DNA from: Anaerobacillus sp.
GTDB lineage: Bacteria; Bacillota; Bacilli; Bacillales; Anaerobacillaceae
DNA length: 23,414 nucleotides
Reading direction: 5' to 3'
Assembly: GCA_007118195.1 (NCBI GenBank)
Contig: SKSA01000045.1
Coordinates: forward strand, 1-23,414
Shown: piece by piece, positions 1-9,232 of the stretch
Numbering within the stretch: the stretch's first letter is position 1
Layout: the number at the start of each line of letters is the position of its first letter
Program-made: the position numbers and the translations under genes
The notes under the pieces: generated by a model
What the model was told of the DNA's origin: nothing
Seen by the model: only the letters and a program-made list of their open reading frames with translations
Database searches by the model: none

Positions 1-11
1 AACTAAATAAT

Positions 12-87
<76 letters not shown>

Positions 88-101
88 CTTTTAAATTAAA
101 T

Positions 102-174
<73 letters not shown>

Positions 175-190
175 CTCTATATAGTAAACG

Positions 191-222
191 AAGTCTATCA
201 ATCATTGATAGACTTTTATTTT
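191..222 (+). terminator. terminator of the tRNA-Phe/tRNA-Thr transcript
   Basis: The inverted repeat AGTCTATC / GATAGACT is followed immediately by a T-rich run (TTTTATTTTGTTTT). It starts 17 bp after tRNA-Thr, as expected for the end of the tRNA transcript. Confidence 0.85.
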
Positions 223-330
223 GTTTTATAGAAATATTTTCCACAAATTATACAGTTATATTACGTTTTAAGAATTTTTTATACGCGTTTCTATGAGATG
301 TGGTAAAATACAAGAGGTTAAATAGTAGTT

Positions 331-360
331 TTGGAAGTTAATACAGTTTATGAATATAAT
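331..360 (+). promoter_or_regulatory. sigma-A type promoter of the M23 peptidase gene
   Basis: TTGGAA at 331-336 and a perfect TATAAT at 355-360 are separated by 18 bp. The expected start site near 367 leaves a short leader before the AGGAGG ribosome binding site at 391-396. I looked for a WalR box (TGTWAH-N5-TGTWAH) in the upstream 230 bp and saw no clear one. Confidence 0.6.
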
Positions 361-401
361 TTAACATTATAATATAGTTAATATTGGTGTAGGAGGAGAC
401 C

Positions 402-1913
402 ATGAAAAATTTTAATAATTGGTTAGGTCGGCTACCAGGAACAATACAAAAAATGACAACGAAAAGTATTCGGTCAGTGAAACAATTGACAAATAAATAT
501 AAAAGAACCATTGGAACAAGTCTTTGTGCAGTTGCATTATTAACGAGTGTACATAATGATAGTGTAAAAGCAGATGATTATTCTGAGCTTAATATTCAAA
601 CGATTTATCACGTATACGTTGATGGACAAAGAGTTGGTGCTGTCGATGATGAACAATTTGTTGAAAGATTAATAAATAATAAAATTAATGAATCTAGTGA
701 TGATTATATAGATTTAAATTTAGTCGTAGGTGAAGGTGTAAATTTAATTCCGGAAGTTGTCTTTAGTTCTAGAGTTAATAATAATGTAACCATTGAAGAA
801 CTCGATCAAAAATTAACAGTGAAAGCGGAAGCGATTGCTTTAAAAGTAGACGGTCAGGAAATCAGCTATGTGCGAACAGAAACGGATTTTGAAGAAGTTA
901 TTGAAAATCTAAAGCTTCAATACGTAACTGATGAAGAGTTGTCAGCAGTTAGAAAAGCAAAAGAAGCAAATGAAATTTTTGTTGAACCTGCAGTCGGGGA
1001 AAAAATAATCCTAGATGTTAGGTTGTCAAAAGATGTAAACATGGCTAAAGTTTCTGCTAAACCTGAAAAAGTATTATCTGTTGAAGATGCGGTGAAACAG
1101 TTAAATTTAGGAACTTTAGAAGATGATATTTATGTTGTTGAACCTGGAGATGTGTTAGGTTCTATTGCAGTAGAGCATGACTTATCTTTACAGGAGATTT
1201 TAGCTCTTAATCCATCCATTACAGAAGATTCATTATTACAAATTGGTGATGAACTGAATGTTACCGTTTACGAGCCAGTAGTAAAGGTCATTGTTGAAGA
1301 AACTTCAAAAGTAAAAGAAGAAATTCCTTATCAAACAAAAACAGAAGATGACGCTAATATGTGGCGTGGTGACACGAAAGTACAACAATCCGGACAAAAA
1401 GGAGAGCGGGTTGTTAGCTACAGTATTACCCGGGAAAATGGTCGAACCGTACAAAGACAAATTATTAACGAAAATGTCACAAAAGAGCCTGTTGATCGAG
1501 TTGTTAAAAGGGGTACGAAGGTATCTGCATCAAGAGGAACCGGTCAGTTAGCTTGGCCTGCTGTTGGGGGTTATATTTCAAGTTATAAAGGAATGCGTTG
1601 GGGAAGACTTCATCGTGGTATCGATATAGCAAGACCAACGAACCGTAATATTCTTGCTGCTGATAATGGTACAGTGTCATTTGCTGGATGGAATGGTGGT
1701 TACGGCAATATGGTTAGGATCAATCATAATAATGGAATGAGTACGTTATATGCTCATTTAGCTTCTATCGATGTAAGTGTTGGGCAAACCGTTGGTAAAG
1801 GACAGAAAATTGGTGTTATGGGTTCCACAGGTAATTCGACTGGTGTACACTTACATTTTGAAGTTTACCAAAATGGTCAATTGAGAGATCCGATGGATTA
1901 CTTGAGAAGATAA
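402..1913 (+). CDS. secreted LysM-G5-M23 peptidoglycan endopeptidase
   Basis: This is a 503-residue cell-wall hydrolase. An N-terminal basic region is followed by a hydrophobic segment at about residues 36-55 (signal peptide or anchor). Next come a long coil-rich region, a LysM peptidoglycan-binding domain at about 241-290, a G5 domain at about 292-370 and a C-terminal M23 peptidase domain. The M23 zinc ligands are all present: H404 and D408 in HRGID, and H485 in HLHFE, with H483 and the YAHL histidine as the expected catalytic histidines. M23 enzymes of this type cut peptide cross-links in peptidoglycan. The ATG is set by AGGAGGAG eight bases upstream. The gene stands between tRNAs and the walRK operon, and has its own promoter and terminator. 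WalRK controls autolysins in other bacilli, so regulation by WalR is a reasonable inference, but no WalR box was recognised. Confidence 0.9.
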   Translation: MKNFNNWLGRLPGTIQKMTTKSIRSVKQLTNKYKRTIGTSLCAVALLTSVHNDSVKADDYSELNIQTIYHVYVDGQRVGAVDDEQFVERLINNKINESSDDYIDLNLVVGEGVNLIPEVVFSSRVNNNVTIEELDQKLTVKAEAIALKVDGQEISYVRTETDFEEVIENLKLQYVTDEELSAVRKAKEANEIFVEPAVGEKIILDVRLSKDVNMAKVSAKPEKVLSVEDAVKQLNLGTLEDDIYVVEPGDVLGSIAVEHDLSLQEILALNPSITEDSLLQIGDELNVTVYEPVVKVIVEETSKVKEEIPYQTKTEDDANMWRGDTKVQQSGQKGERVVSYSITRENGRTVQRQIINENVTKEPVDRVVKRGTKVSASRGTGQLAWPAVGGYISSYKGMRWGRLHRGIDIARPTNRNILAADNGTVSFAGWNGGYGNMVRINHNNGMSTLYAHLASIDVSVGQTVGKGQKIGVMGSTGNSTGVHLHFEVYQNGQLRDPMDYLRR

Positions 1914-1949
1914 TGGTTTAATTTAATAGCAAATATTTAGTACAGTGGA

Positions 1950-1980
1950 GGGTGGCTCAAATCTAAGAGTCACCCTTTTT
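1950..1980 (+). terminator. terminator after the M23 peptidase gene
   Basis: The 9-bp stem GGGTGGCTC / GAGTCACCC (one G-U pair) with loop AAATCTAA is followed by TTTTT, 36 bp after the stop codon. Confidence 0.9.
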
Positions 1981-2053
1981 ATGTATAGATTGGTTAGTTG
2001 GTTAGTAGAAATTTATGCTGGCCTAGTTTCATGAAATTACTAAAGCTTCTATT

Positions 2054-2082
2054 TCTTTTAAGTGAGATTACAAAACTATAAT
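2054..2082 (+). promoter_or_regulatory. walR: possible sigma-A promoter of the walR operon
   Basis: A perfect TATAAT lies at 2077-2082, but the -35 region (around 2054-2059) is T-rich and weak. If used, the transcript would carry a leader of more than 200 nt that includes the large inverted repeat at 2143-2273. Other promoters in this 390-bp non-coding stretch cannot be excluded. Confidence 0.3.
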
Positions 2083-2142
2083 ATGATAAACTATGTTTAA
2101 GTCATTTTTTAGAAACCACAACATTTTTCTTGAAAATCAGAA

Positions 2143-2273
2143 AGTTTAACTGAGTGAATTTCATAATACCGATAAATTAGCCACATTAATCTACATCTAG
2201 TTGAGAACGATTTAACTCAACTAGATGTAGCATCATAGTGGCTCTAAATAAGCATTATGAAATTCACTAAACT
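2143..2273. repeat. large nested inverted repeat in the walR leader
   Basis: Three nested sets of arms face each other. The outer arms are AGTTTA (2143-2148) plus GTGAATTTCATAAT (2154-2167), which pair with the contiguous stretch 2254-2273. A middle GCCAC pairs with GTGGC. The inner 15-bp arms at 2191-2205 and 2216-2230 (CTACATCTAGTTGAG and its complement) are perfect, around a 10-nt loop. The structure ends about 20 bp before the walR ribosome binding site and leaves that site unpaired. There is no T-run after it, so it is not a standard terminator. It could be a leader RNA structure, a DNA cruciform or a miniature mobile element remnant. I saw no convincing target-site duplication. Confidence 0.85.
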
Positions 2274-2306
2274 ATATAAAATTTTATTTAGGGGATGAAG
2301 GTAACG

Positions 2307-3011
2307 ATGGAAAAAAAGATCTTAGTCGTTGATGATGAACAGCCTATTGCAGATATATTAAAGTTTAATTTAGAAAAAGAGGGTTTTTCCGTTGAGTGTG
2401 CCTATGATGGGGAAGAGGCATTATCAAAAGTAACGGCAATAAATCCAGATTTAATTTTATTAGATATTATGTTGCCACTGAAAGATGGTATGGAAGTATG
2501 TCGAGAAGTAAGGAAAAAGTTTGATATGCCGATTATTATGCTCACCGCTAAAGATTCTGAGATTGATAAAGTTTTAGGCTTAGAGCTTGGTGCTGATGAT
2601 TATGTAACGAAACCTTTTAGTACACGAGAGTTGTTAGCAAGAGTAAAAGCGAACTTAAGACGGCAACAACAAAAAGCAGACGAACCGACTCCAGAAAAGA
2701 AAACAATGAATGTTGGTTCTCTGGCTATTGAACCAGAAGCTTACTTAGTAACAAAACGTGGGGAAGCGATTGAACTTACACATCGTGAGTTTGAACTCAT
2801 TTATTACTTAGCCAAACATATTGGACAAGTAATGACACGGGAGCACCTTTTACAAGCCGTTTGGGGCTATGATTATTTTGGAGATGTTCGCACAGTAGAT
2901 GTAACCGTTAGAAGGTTAAGAGAAAAAGTCGAAGACAACCCAAGTCATCCCAACTGGATTATCACTCGTAGAGGAGTAGGTTATTATTTAAAGAACCATG
3001 AGGAGAATTAA
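2307..3011 (+). CDS. walR: essential cell-wall response regulator WalR (OmpR family)
   Basis: This is a 234-residue response regulator. The receiver domain (about 1-120) has the acidic pair D9/D10, phospho-acceptor D53 in LILLDIMLP, the LTAKD threonine and the TKPF lysine. A winged-helix OmpR-type DNA-binding domain (about 130-232) follows. The sequence [11 protein letters not shown] and the synteny match WalR (YycF), which controls autolysins and wall metabolism in Bacillaceae. An in-frame ATG at 2295 is also open, but AGGGG abuts it directly. The ATG at 2307 is spaced correctly from GAAGG and matches the family's N-terminus, so I chose it. It is first in the walRKHIJ operon and follows the large inverted repeat. 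Confidence 0.96.
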   Translation: MEKKILVVDDEQPIADILKFNLEKEGFSVECAYDGEEALSKVTAINPDLILLDIMLPLKDGMEVCREVRKKFDMPIIMLTAKDSEIDKVLGLELGADDYVTKPFSTRELLARVKANLRRQQQKADEPTPEKKTMNVGSLAIEPEAYLVTKRGEAIELTHREFELIYYLAKHIGQVMTREHLLQAVWGYDYFGDVRTVDVTVRRLREKVEDNPSHPNWIITRRGVGYYLKNHEEN

Positions 3012-3016
3012 GCGTT

Positions 3017-4843
3017 ATGAATAAAGTCGGTTTTTTTAAATCGATCCACGTGAAGATTGTGATTATTTATGTATTGCTTATTTTAATTGCGATGCAAGTC
3101 ATTGGCGTTTATTTTACAAAACAACTTGAAGATCAGCTTGTTGACAATTTTTTTGAAATGCTTGATGAAAGAGCAAATCTTCTTTCAAATTTAGTGGAAC
3201 AAGAAATGAAAAAAACGAGGGACGAAACGACCCCAACCTTGAGCGCAGATATTGATATTATTTTGCGGGAGTTTTTTTCAATAGAAAATGCGGAAGTCCA
3301 AGTGGTCGATAAACACAATGTCGTATTAAGTGTTTCTAATTTCCAAAAGCGACATGTCATTGGTCAAAGAACCACGGAAGTTCGGATTAAACGAGCCCTA
3401 CTTGGAACGGAAGATAGAGATATTTTACGTGATCAAAATAGTGGCCACCGAATGCGAGTTTTAGCAGTTCCTGTTAGGTCTGAAAATGAAACGGTCGGAG
3501 CTATCTATATCGAAGCATCGATGGAAGAAATCTACGAACAGATGCAGCAAATTAACCAAATTTTAATGACAGGAACAGTCATCGCTTTAACGATCACAGC
3601 ATTACTAGGTATTTTTCTTGCACGAACCATCACAAGACCGATCCTCGATATGCGCAGACAAGCCCACGTTTTAGGAAAAGGTGATTTTTCTAGGCAAGTT
3701 CGCGTGTATGGAAAGGATGAGATTGGTCAACTAGCGCTTACATTTAACGAGTTGACAAATAAACTTAAAGAAGCAAAGGCGACGACAGAGGCAGAAAAAA
3801 GGAAGTTAAGTTCTGTTCTTTCACATATGACGGATGGAGTAGTAGCCGCAGATAAAGAAGGTAAGATTATTTTAATAAATACGCAAGCAGAAATCTTATT
3901 AAATGTTTCGCAACACGAGATTCTCGGCTTGTCTATTATTGAACTTCTCCGTTTAGAAAATACAATGACTCTTGCAGAGCTGTATGATCATACCGATCCA
4001 TTATTACTAGATTTTAGTGATGAAGATAAACAATATTTGTTAGAAGCTAGCTTTTCCGTTATTCAAAAAGAAGAGGGAAGTTATAGTGGCATTATAACGG
4101 TTTTACATGATGTAACCGAACAGGAAAAAGTGGAGCAAGAACGTAGAGAGTTTGTTGCTAACGTTTCTCACGAACTTAGAACCCCTTTAACATCGATGAA
4201 AAGTTATCTTGAAGCTCTTGAAGATGGCGCCATACATGATCCTACGATCGCACCGAAGTTTTTAAATGTTACTCAAACAGAAACCGAACGTATGATACGC
4301 CTTGTTAATGACTTATTGCAGCTTTCAAAAATGGATAGTAAAGATTATCGTCTCTATTTAGAAACTATAGATATCACTCAGCTGCTAAACCATATTATTG
4401 ATCGTTATGAACTAGTATCTAATAATGAAAAAATTTATTTCGAGCGAAATTTAGTCGATCATCCACTGTTTGCTACGGTTGATAAAGATAAAATGATTCA
4501 AGTTTTAGATAATGTTTTATCAAATGCCGTCAAATACTCTCCTGAAGGTGGAGAAATTTGTGTAACACTTGAAGAAGAAGAAAAACATCTTCGGATAAGT
4601 GTAACTGATGAAGGTGTAGGTATTCCAAAAGATAACCTACCACAAGTATTTGATCGGTTTTATCGAGTCGATAAAGCACGTTCAAGAAGGCTCGGAGGTA
4701 CAGGACTTGGACTAGCTATCGCTAAACAAATTACACTTGCACTCGGAGGTAGCATTTCGATTGATAGTGAATGGAATGTCGGTACAACGATTACGTTGAC
4801 ATTGCCTTATTCAGCCGAAAAGGTGGTGGAAGGAAATGTTTGA
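3017..4843 (+). CDS. walK: sensor histidine kinase WalK
   Basis: This 608-residue kinase has a domain order typical of WalK (YycG). TM1 is at about 12-33, an extracellular sensor region at 34-183 and TM2 at about 184-204. HAMP (about 205-257) and PAS (about 264-370) domains follow. The HisKA domain has phospho-acceptor His385 in NVSHELRTP, and the ATPase domain shows the N box (DNVLSNAVKYSP), DEGVGIP, FDRFYRVD and GGTGLGLAI. WalK phosphorylates WalR, and in bacilli it sits at the division septum. The ATG is 5 bp after the walR stop, with GAGGAG upstream, so the two genes are translated together. The end overlaps walH by 8 bp. All catalytic motifs are intact. Confidence 0.97.
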   Translation: MNKVGFFKSIHVKIVIIYVLLILIAMQVIGVYFTKQLEDQLVDNFFEMLDERANLLSNLVEQEMKKTRDETTPTLSADIDIILREFFSIENAEVQVVDKHNVVLSVSNFQKRHVIGQRTTEVRIKRALLGTEDRDILRDQNSGHRMRVLAVPVRSENETVGAIYIEASMEEIYEQMQQINQILMTGTVIALTITALLGIFLARTITRPILDMRRQAHVLGKGDFSRQVRVYGKDEIGQLALTFNELTNKLKEAKATTEAEKRKLSSVLSHMTDGVVAADKEGKIILINTQAEILLNVSQHEILGLSIIELLRLENTMTLAELYDHTDPLLLDFSDEDKQYLLEASFSVIQKEEGSYSGIITVLHDVTEQEKVEQERREFVANVSHELRTPLTSMKSYLEALEDGAIHDPTIAPKFLNVTQTETERMIRLVNDLLQLSKMDSKDYRLYLETIDITQLLNHIIDRYELVSNNEKIYFERNLVDHPLFATVDKDKMIQVLDNVLSNAVKYSPEGGEICVTLEEEEKHLRISVTDEGVGIPKDNLPQVFDRFYRVDKARSRRLGGTGLGLAIAKQITLALGGSISIDSEWNVGTTITLTLPYSAEKVVEGNV

Positions 4844-6200
4844 GCATATAAAAACACTGATTCTCTGGTTTTTAATTTTACTTAGTATATTTTTAACGGT
4901 TCAAATTTGGACGTTTCAGCCTGAATATGCGATTTTAAAAAGTACGGAGTATATTGAAAATACGCCTATTGGTGAAGAAAAAAGGTTACCTGAGGTAATA
5001 AAACCAAAACAAGTCGTTATTCATCAACATGGAACCTCTTTTTCACCTATTGAAAGAAATGATTTTCTAGAAAGCTTCTATGAAGAGTATCGAGGAACTT
5101 CTATACAAAAGCGTTCAATATCTAGCAGCTTATTACCGTATGACAAATATACAGAATTTAAAGCGGTAGAATTTACTTTTCCAGATAGTCTTCCAAAAGA
5201 GGTCTTAAATGAAATATTTCAAATAAAAGATATTGAATCGTTTATTATTAATGAGATCGATCGCATTGTTCTTTTTTTAGACAATGAAATGGATAAAGAG
5301 CGAGTTCATGGGAAATTGATTTCTTTTAAAGAGCAAATGTATGTTAATGTCGTAACAAATATTTCACCAAGTAAGTTTAAGGAAGATGTAACTAAAGAAA
5401 AAACGGAACAGTTTTATGAAGTGTTTAGCTATGAAGTGATCAACTACGGCGACGGCTTTAAAAAAACTGTGTATTTACCTGAAGAATCTTTATTTGTTAA
5501 TAGTGTAACGTATTTAGCAAAACCAATTTCACCAGACCACTTTAAACAAACGTTATTTAGCGATCCGAATTTTGTAAAGCATTACTTTCAGTCAGATGGA
5601 GAAGAATCATTTACTGATGGTAACAGGATGGTTAACGTATTGTATAGTGGCAATGTGTTGCGGTACATTAATCCAACGTTTGGTGATGTAATTGAAAGAA
5701 ACAGTAGACCTATATTATTTTCAGCACTTGATTTTTTGAATGGTCATGGTGGCTTAACAAATTCATTTTATTATGATTCATTAAAGAATTTTGGAACCAA
5801 TGAGGAAATTACTTTCCGCTTAGTTATTGATGGTATACCAGTGTATCGGTCTAATTATTTTGGTGTGAACCATTTATTTGAAATTACGTTAAACCGTGAT
5901 GGAGGTCATCAATTTGACGAATATGTTCGCCCATTGTTTTATGTTGAAGATGATCCCGTCAATATAACAAAAACGACAAAAATACCTTCAGGCCATGCGT
6001 TAATTGAAACATTAAAGGAAAAAAGGGATTTTAATCGCTTTTTATTAACAGACATTAGTATCGGCTTTATGATGATTAAGCGTCAATCATTCGTTACTTT
6101 TGAACCGAGGTGGTTTATTCAATACAACGGAAATTGGGAAGTAGTTGACGTCGTTGATGAAACCGAGGATAGTGAGGGATTTTTAAATGGACTGGAGTAG
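4836..6200 (+). CDS. walH: WalK regulatory membrane protein WalH (YycH)
   Basis: This 454-residue protein has one N-terminal membrane segment (about 8-26) and a large extracellular part, the layout of YycH. In B. subtilis, WalH and WalI form a membrane complex with WalK and hold back its activity. Assignment rests on operon position, length and topology; the extracellular domain has no catalytic motif that I can see. It overlaps walK by 8 bp and walI by 14 bp, which points to translational coupling and a fixed stoichiometry. GGTGGAAGG in the end of walK serves as its ribosome binding site. Confidence 0.92.
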   Translation: MFEHIKTLILWFLILLSIFLTVQIWTFQPEYAILKSTEYIENTPIGEEKRLPEVIKPKQVVIHQHGTSFSPIERNDFLESFYEEYRGTSIQKRSISSSLLPYDKYTEFKAVEFTFPDSLPKEVLNEIFQIKDIESFIINEIDRIVLFLDNEMDKERVHGKLISFKEQMYVNVVTNISPSKFKEDVTKEKTEQFYEVFSYEVINYGDGFKKTVYLPEESLFVNSVTYLAKPISPDHFKQTLFSDPNFVKHYFQSDGEESFTDGNRMVNVLYSGNVLRYINPTFGDVIERNSRPILFSALDFLNGHGGLTNSFYYDSLKNFGTNEEITFRLVIDGIPVYRSNYFGVNHLFEITLNRDGGHQFDEYVRPLFYVEDDPVNITKTTKIPSGHALIETLKEKRDFNRFLLTDISIGFMMIKRQSFVTFEPRWFIQYNGNWEVVDVVDETEDSEGFLNGLE

Positions 6201-6981
6201 AGCAAAGACGATTTTTATTTTAACTTTTTTGCTGTTAAATATTTTCCTTGGACTTCAGTTAAATGAAAAAAGAGATGCAGGTAATATTAACTTGTTAGCC
6301 GAGGCTACTTTACAAGAACGTCTTTCGGAAATGAATATTTCAATTACGGTAGATCTCGAAGAAGAGCAATTGACAGGTACGTATATTAGTGGTGCCCTTG
6401 ATTTCCCTCTTGCAGAAACGATTGAAAAAGAGCTTGCTTCTCAATATGTTGTGGCGACAGATGAAGAAGTGGTTGTCGTTACCCTAGAAGAAAAGTTTCC
6501 TTTAAATCTAGTTAATAATAATATAGAAGATGTAGCTCGTGACTTTGTTTTAGAGAATATCATTAATGGAAGTGAGTATGAATTTAGCGACTATGATGAG
6601 GAGTTAAAGCAAATCTATTTCTATCAAACGTACGAAGGGAAAAAAATCGAGAATTACGAAAGTGGACGGTTGCCTCTCATACTGCAACTAGATGAAGATT
6701 TCAAAATCGTCCAGTATGAACAAAATTATTTAAGAATACAACCGATTCGTCCTCAAGGTGACGAACAAGAGGTGTTAACAAGTATTCGAGCGATTGAAAA
6801 ACTATTTAATAAACAGTTAATACCCTCAGATAGTGATATTCATAAAGTAGAGTTAAGCTATTATAGCTTTTTTAAGCCTCTAGGTGAAGTTCAAGTATTT
6901 GCCCCAATGTGGAACATCAGGGTTAATGAAAATATGTATTATGTAAATGCCATTGATGGTGCTGTGCAAAATATTCAATAA
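6187..6981 (+). CDS. walI: WalK regulatory membrane protein WalI (YycI)
   Basis: This 264-residue protein begins [10 protein letters not shown] with a single membrane helix (about 8-24), followed by an extracellular domain. The WSRAKTIFI start, length and position between walH and walJ are typical of YycI, the partner of WalH in control of WalK. The start lies 14 bp inside walH. No catalytic residues are expected or seen. It is followed after 17 bp by walJ. Confidence 0.92.
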   Translation: MDWSRAKTIFILTFLLLNIFLGLQLNEKRDAGNINLLAEATLQERLSEMNISITVDLEEEQLTGTYISGALDFPLAETIEKELASQYVVATDEEVVVVTLEEKFPLNLVNNNIEDVARDFVLENIINGSEYEFSDYDEELKQIYFYQTYEGKKIENYESGRLPLILQLDEDFKIVQYEQNYLRIQPIRPQGDEQEVLTSIRAIEKLFNKQLIPSDSDIHKVELSYYSFFKPLGEVQVFAPMWNIRVNENMYYVNAIDGAVQNIQ

Positions 6982-6998
6982 CGGAGAGGAAACATAAA

Positions 6999-7793
6999 AT
7001 GAGTTTACAATTCAGTGTTTTAGCAAGTGGTAGCACGGGAAATGCAATATATGTAGCTACTGAAAAACAGCGAATTTTAGTAGATGCCGGATTAAGTGGC
7101 AAGGCAATGGAAGGGCTTTTTCAAAAAGTTGGTTGCTGTCCGAGTAATCTTGATGCGATTTTAGTTAGTCATGAACATAGTGATCATATTAAAGGGGTTG
7201 GAATTTTAGCTAGAAAATATAACATTCCTATATATGCAAATGAAAAAACGTGGAATGCCATGGAAGGTGCATTGGGGAAACTAACATTAGACCAGAAATG
7301 TATTTTTAAAATGGAAGAAACAAAAATCTTTGGGGATTTAGACATTGAATCATTTGGTGTTTCTCACGATGCTGCTGAGCCAATGTTTTACGTGTTTCAC
7401 CATCAAGGTAAGAAGCTCTCTTTAATCACTGACACTGGTTATGTTAGTGATCGAATGAAAGGAACGATTAAAGATTCTGACGTTTATATTTTTGAATCGA
7501 ATCACGATATGAATATGCTAAGAATGGGAAAATATCCATGGAGTGTTAAACGCCGTATTTTAAGTGATGTCGGACACGTGTCCAACGAAGATGCAGCACT
7601 AGCATTAGCAGAAGTGATTGGTACGAAAGCGACAAGAGTGTATTTAGCGCATTTAAGTAAAGATAATAATATGAAAGACCTTGCCCATTTAACTGTTAAG
7701 CAAACACTGTTAGAGCAGGGCTTTGAAGTAGGCGATTCCTTAAAGTTATTTGATACCGATCCAGTGAAACCAACAGAGTTAGTCGCTGTTTAA
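6999..7793 (+). CDS. walJ: metallo-beta-lactamase fold exonuclease-like protein WalJ (YycJ)
   Basis: This 264-residue cytoplasmic hydrolase of the metallo-beta-lactamase superfamily has the metal-binding signature HEHSDH at residues 58-63 and further ligands in [14 protein letters not shown] and [10 protein letters not shown]. The family (YycJ/VicX) has been linked to DNA repair or replication control and to coordination of wall synthesis and division. Its substrate here is not evident from sequence. The start has GGAGAGG upstream and lies 17 bp after walI, so it belongs to the wal operon. No terminator is visible after it. Confidence 0.93.
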   Translation: MSLQFSVLASGSTGNAIYVATEKQRILVDAGLSGKAMEGLFQKVGCCPSNLDAILVSHEHSDHIKGVGILARKYNIPIYANEKTWNAMEGALGKLTLDQKCIFKMEETKIFGDLDIESFGVSHDAAEPMFYVFHHQGKKLSLITDTGYVSDRMKGTIKDSDVYIFESNHDMNMLRMGKYPWSVKRRILSDVGHVSNEDAALALAEVIGTKATRVYLAHLSKDNNMKDLAHLTVKQTLLEQGFEVGDSLKLFDTDPVKPTELVAV

Positions 7794-7906
7794 AATGTTG
7801 AAAATGTGTCAATATATGTAACTATGAAAAACAGAAGATAAAATACTGGATTTTTTCACGGAATTTAATAAAATATAGTTGAATTCACTAAAAGGAGGGC
7901 AATCTT

Positions 7907-9127
7907 ATGGGATATTACGATGAGCATTATCAAACCGAAACAAGACAAAAACGAAAAAGTGCCAAAGGCATTGCAATCACAGCATTGTTTAGTTCAGTAA
8001 TTGGAGCCTTGCTTGTAATCTTTTCAGTTCCATTTCTCTCCAACTCAGGGTTCTTACCGTATGATGTAGTTCCAAGGGGACAAGGCTCTGAAGCTGTAAC
8101 CGCTGGTAGTGTAACCGAAACTACTCAGCTTGATAGTTCAGTAAATTTAACGGTTAATTCAGATATAATTGAAGCTGTTGAACGCGTTTCAGATGCTGTT
8201 GTCGGTGTTATTAATTTACGTCAAGGAAGTTTTTGGTCAACAACTCAAGGCGAAGGAACAGGTTCAGGAGTTGTTTATAAAAAAACAAATGACCATGCTT
8301 ACGTGGTGACAAATCATCACGTCATAGATGGAGCCCAACAAATTGAAGTAAGCTTAAGCGATGGATCTAGAGTTGAAGCAGAGTTACTCGGAACGGATAT
8401 TATTACCGATTTAGCGGTGCTAAGAATTTCGTCCGAAGGTGTGAGCGCTGTAGCTGAGTTTGGAAATTCCGAGCTTTTACGAGCAGGAGAGCCAGCGATT
8501 GCGATCGGTAACCCATTAGGATTACAATTTTCACGTACAGTTACCCAAGGGATTATTAGTGCGACAGAAAGAAGTGTCCCTGTCGATTTAAATAAAGATG
8601 GAAGAGTCGATTGGGAAGCAGAAGTGTTACAAACCGATGCTGCGATTAATCCAGGAAATAGTGGTGGAGCATTAATTAATATTCAAGGCCAAGTCATCGG
8701 TATTAACTCGATGAAAATGGGTGGGTCAGTAGAAGGGATTGGTTTTTCAATTCCTAGTGCCATTGCGATCCCCATTATTAACGATTTAGAAATGTACGGA
8801 GAAGTCCAACGTCCACAAATGGGTGTTGTCATTCGTTCACTTTCAGAAGTACCGAGTTTACACTGGCAAGAAACATTTAAGTTACCGGACTCTGTAAAAG
8901 GAGGCGTTGTCCTAGAGCGTGTTGAACCAATGACTCCAGCAGAGCGAGCTGGCTTAGAACAATATGACGTGATCGTTGAACTAGATGGCGTACAAATTAG
9001 AGATACCCATGCTTTGCGAAAACATTTATATACGAAAAAGAAAATCGGTGATGATTTAGAAGTAACTTTTTACCGTGATGGAAAAAAACAAACGACAACG
9101 CTCGTATTAGCAAAACAAACTTTATAA
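7907..9127 (+). CDS. htrC: membrane-anchored HtrA-family serine protease
   Basis: This 406-residue S1C protease has a cytoplasmic N-terminus, one membrane helix (about residues 23-45), a linker and a trypsin-like domain. The catalytic triad is H138 (NHHVIDG), D168 (TDLAVL) and S252 (GNSGGAL). A C-terminal PDZ domain covers about 305-400. HtrA proteases degrade misfolded exported proteins at the membrane-wall interface. Position between walJ and rlmH matches B. subtilis HtrC (YyxA), so the symbol is partly by synteny. The 113-bp gap before it has AAGGAGGG seven bases from the ATG and may hold its own weak promoter. It is closed by a strong terminator. Confidence 0.94.
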   Translation: MGYYDEHYQTETRQKRKSAKGIAITALFSSVIGALLVIFSVPFLSNSGFLPYDVVPRGQGSEAVTAGSVTETTQLDSSVNLTVNSDIIEAVERVSDAVVGVINLRQGSFWSTTQGEGTGSGVVYKKTNDHAYVVTNHHVIDGAQQIEVSLSDGSRVEAELLGTDIITDLAVLRISSEGVSAVAEFGNSELLRAGEPAIAIGNPLGLQFSRTVTQGIISATERSVPVDLNKDGRVDWEAEVLQTDAAINPGNSGGALINIQGQVIGINSMKMGGSVEGIGFSIPSAIAIPIINDLEMYGEVQRPQMGVVIRSLSEVPSLHWQETFKLPDSVKGGVVLERVEPMTPAERAGLEQYDVIVELDGVQIRDTHALRKHLYTKKKIGDDLEVTFYRDGKKQTTTLVLAKQTL

Positions 9128-9133
9128 TATAGT

Positions 9134-9185
9134 AAAGGGGCTGTCCCATAAGTGTCTGACACTTTTTTTGGGGCAACCCCTTTTA
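9134..9185 (+). terminator. terminator after the HtrA protease gene
   Basis: The nested hairpin has outer arms AAAGGGG / CCCCTTTT and inner arms AAGTGTC / GACACTT, with T-runs inside and after. It starts 7 bp past the stop. The GGGGCTGTCCC...GTGTCTGACAC pattern is a terminator style I recognise from other bacilli. Confidence 0.85.
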
Positions 9186-9232
9186 TAGGTTTGTTGCGGG
9201 CTTGTTTGCAGCTTTTATATCGTTATTCTCAT

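Noticed and set aside
175..401. WalR binding site upstream of the M23 peptidase
   Set aside because: No TGTWAH-N5-TGTWAH pair was found on either strand; only a near match to a DnaA box (TTTTCCACA at 237-245) was seen, and it is isolated.
2143..2273. Treating the walR-leader inverted repeat as a rho-independent terminator
   Set aside because: No T-run follows the right arm, and the structure is far longer than a terminator.
7794..7906. WalR box upstream of the HtrA protease gene (TGTCAA and TGTAAC at about 7806-7822)
   Set aside because: The spacing is 4 rather than 5 bp and the first half has a mismatch, so it does not meet the consensus.
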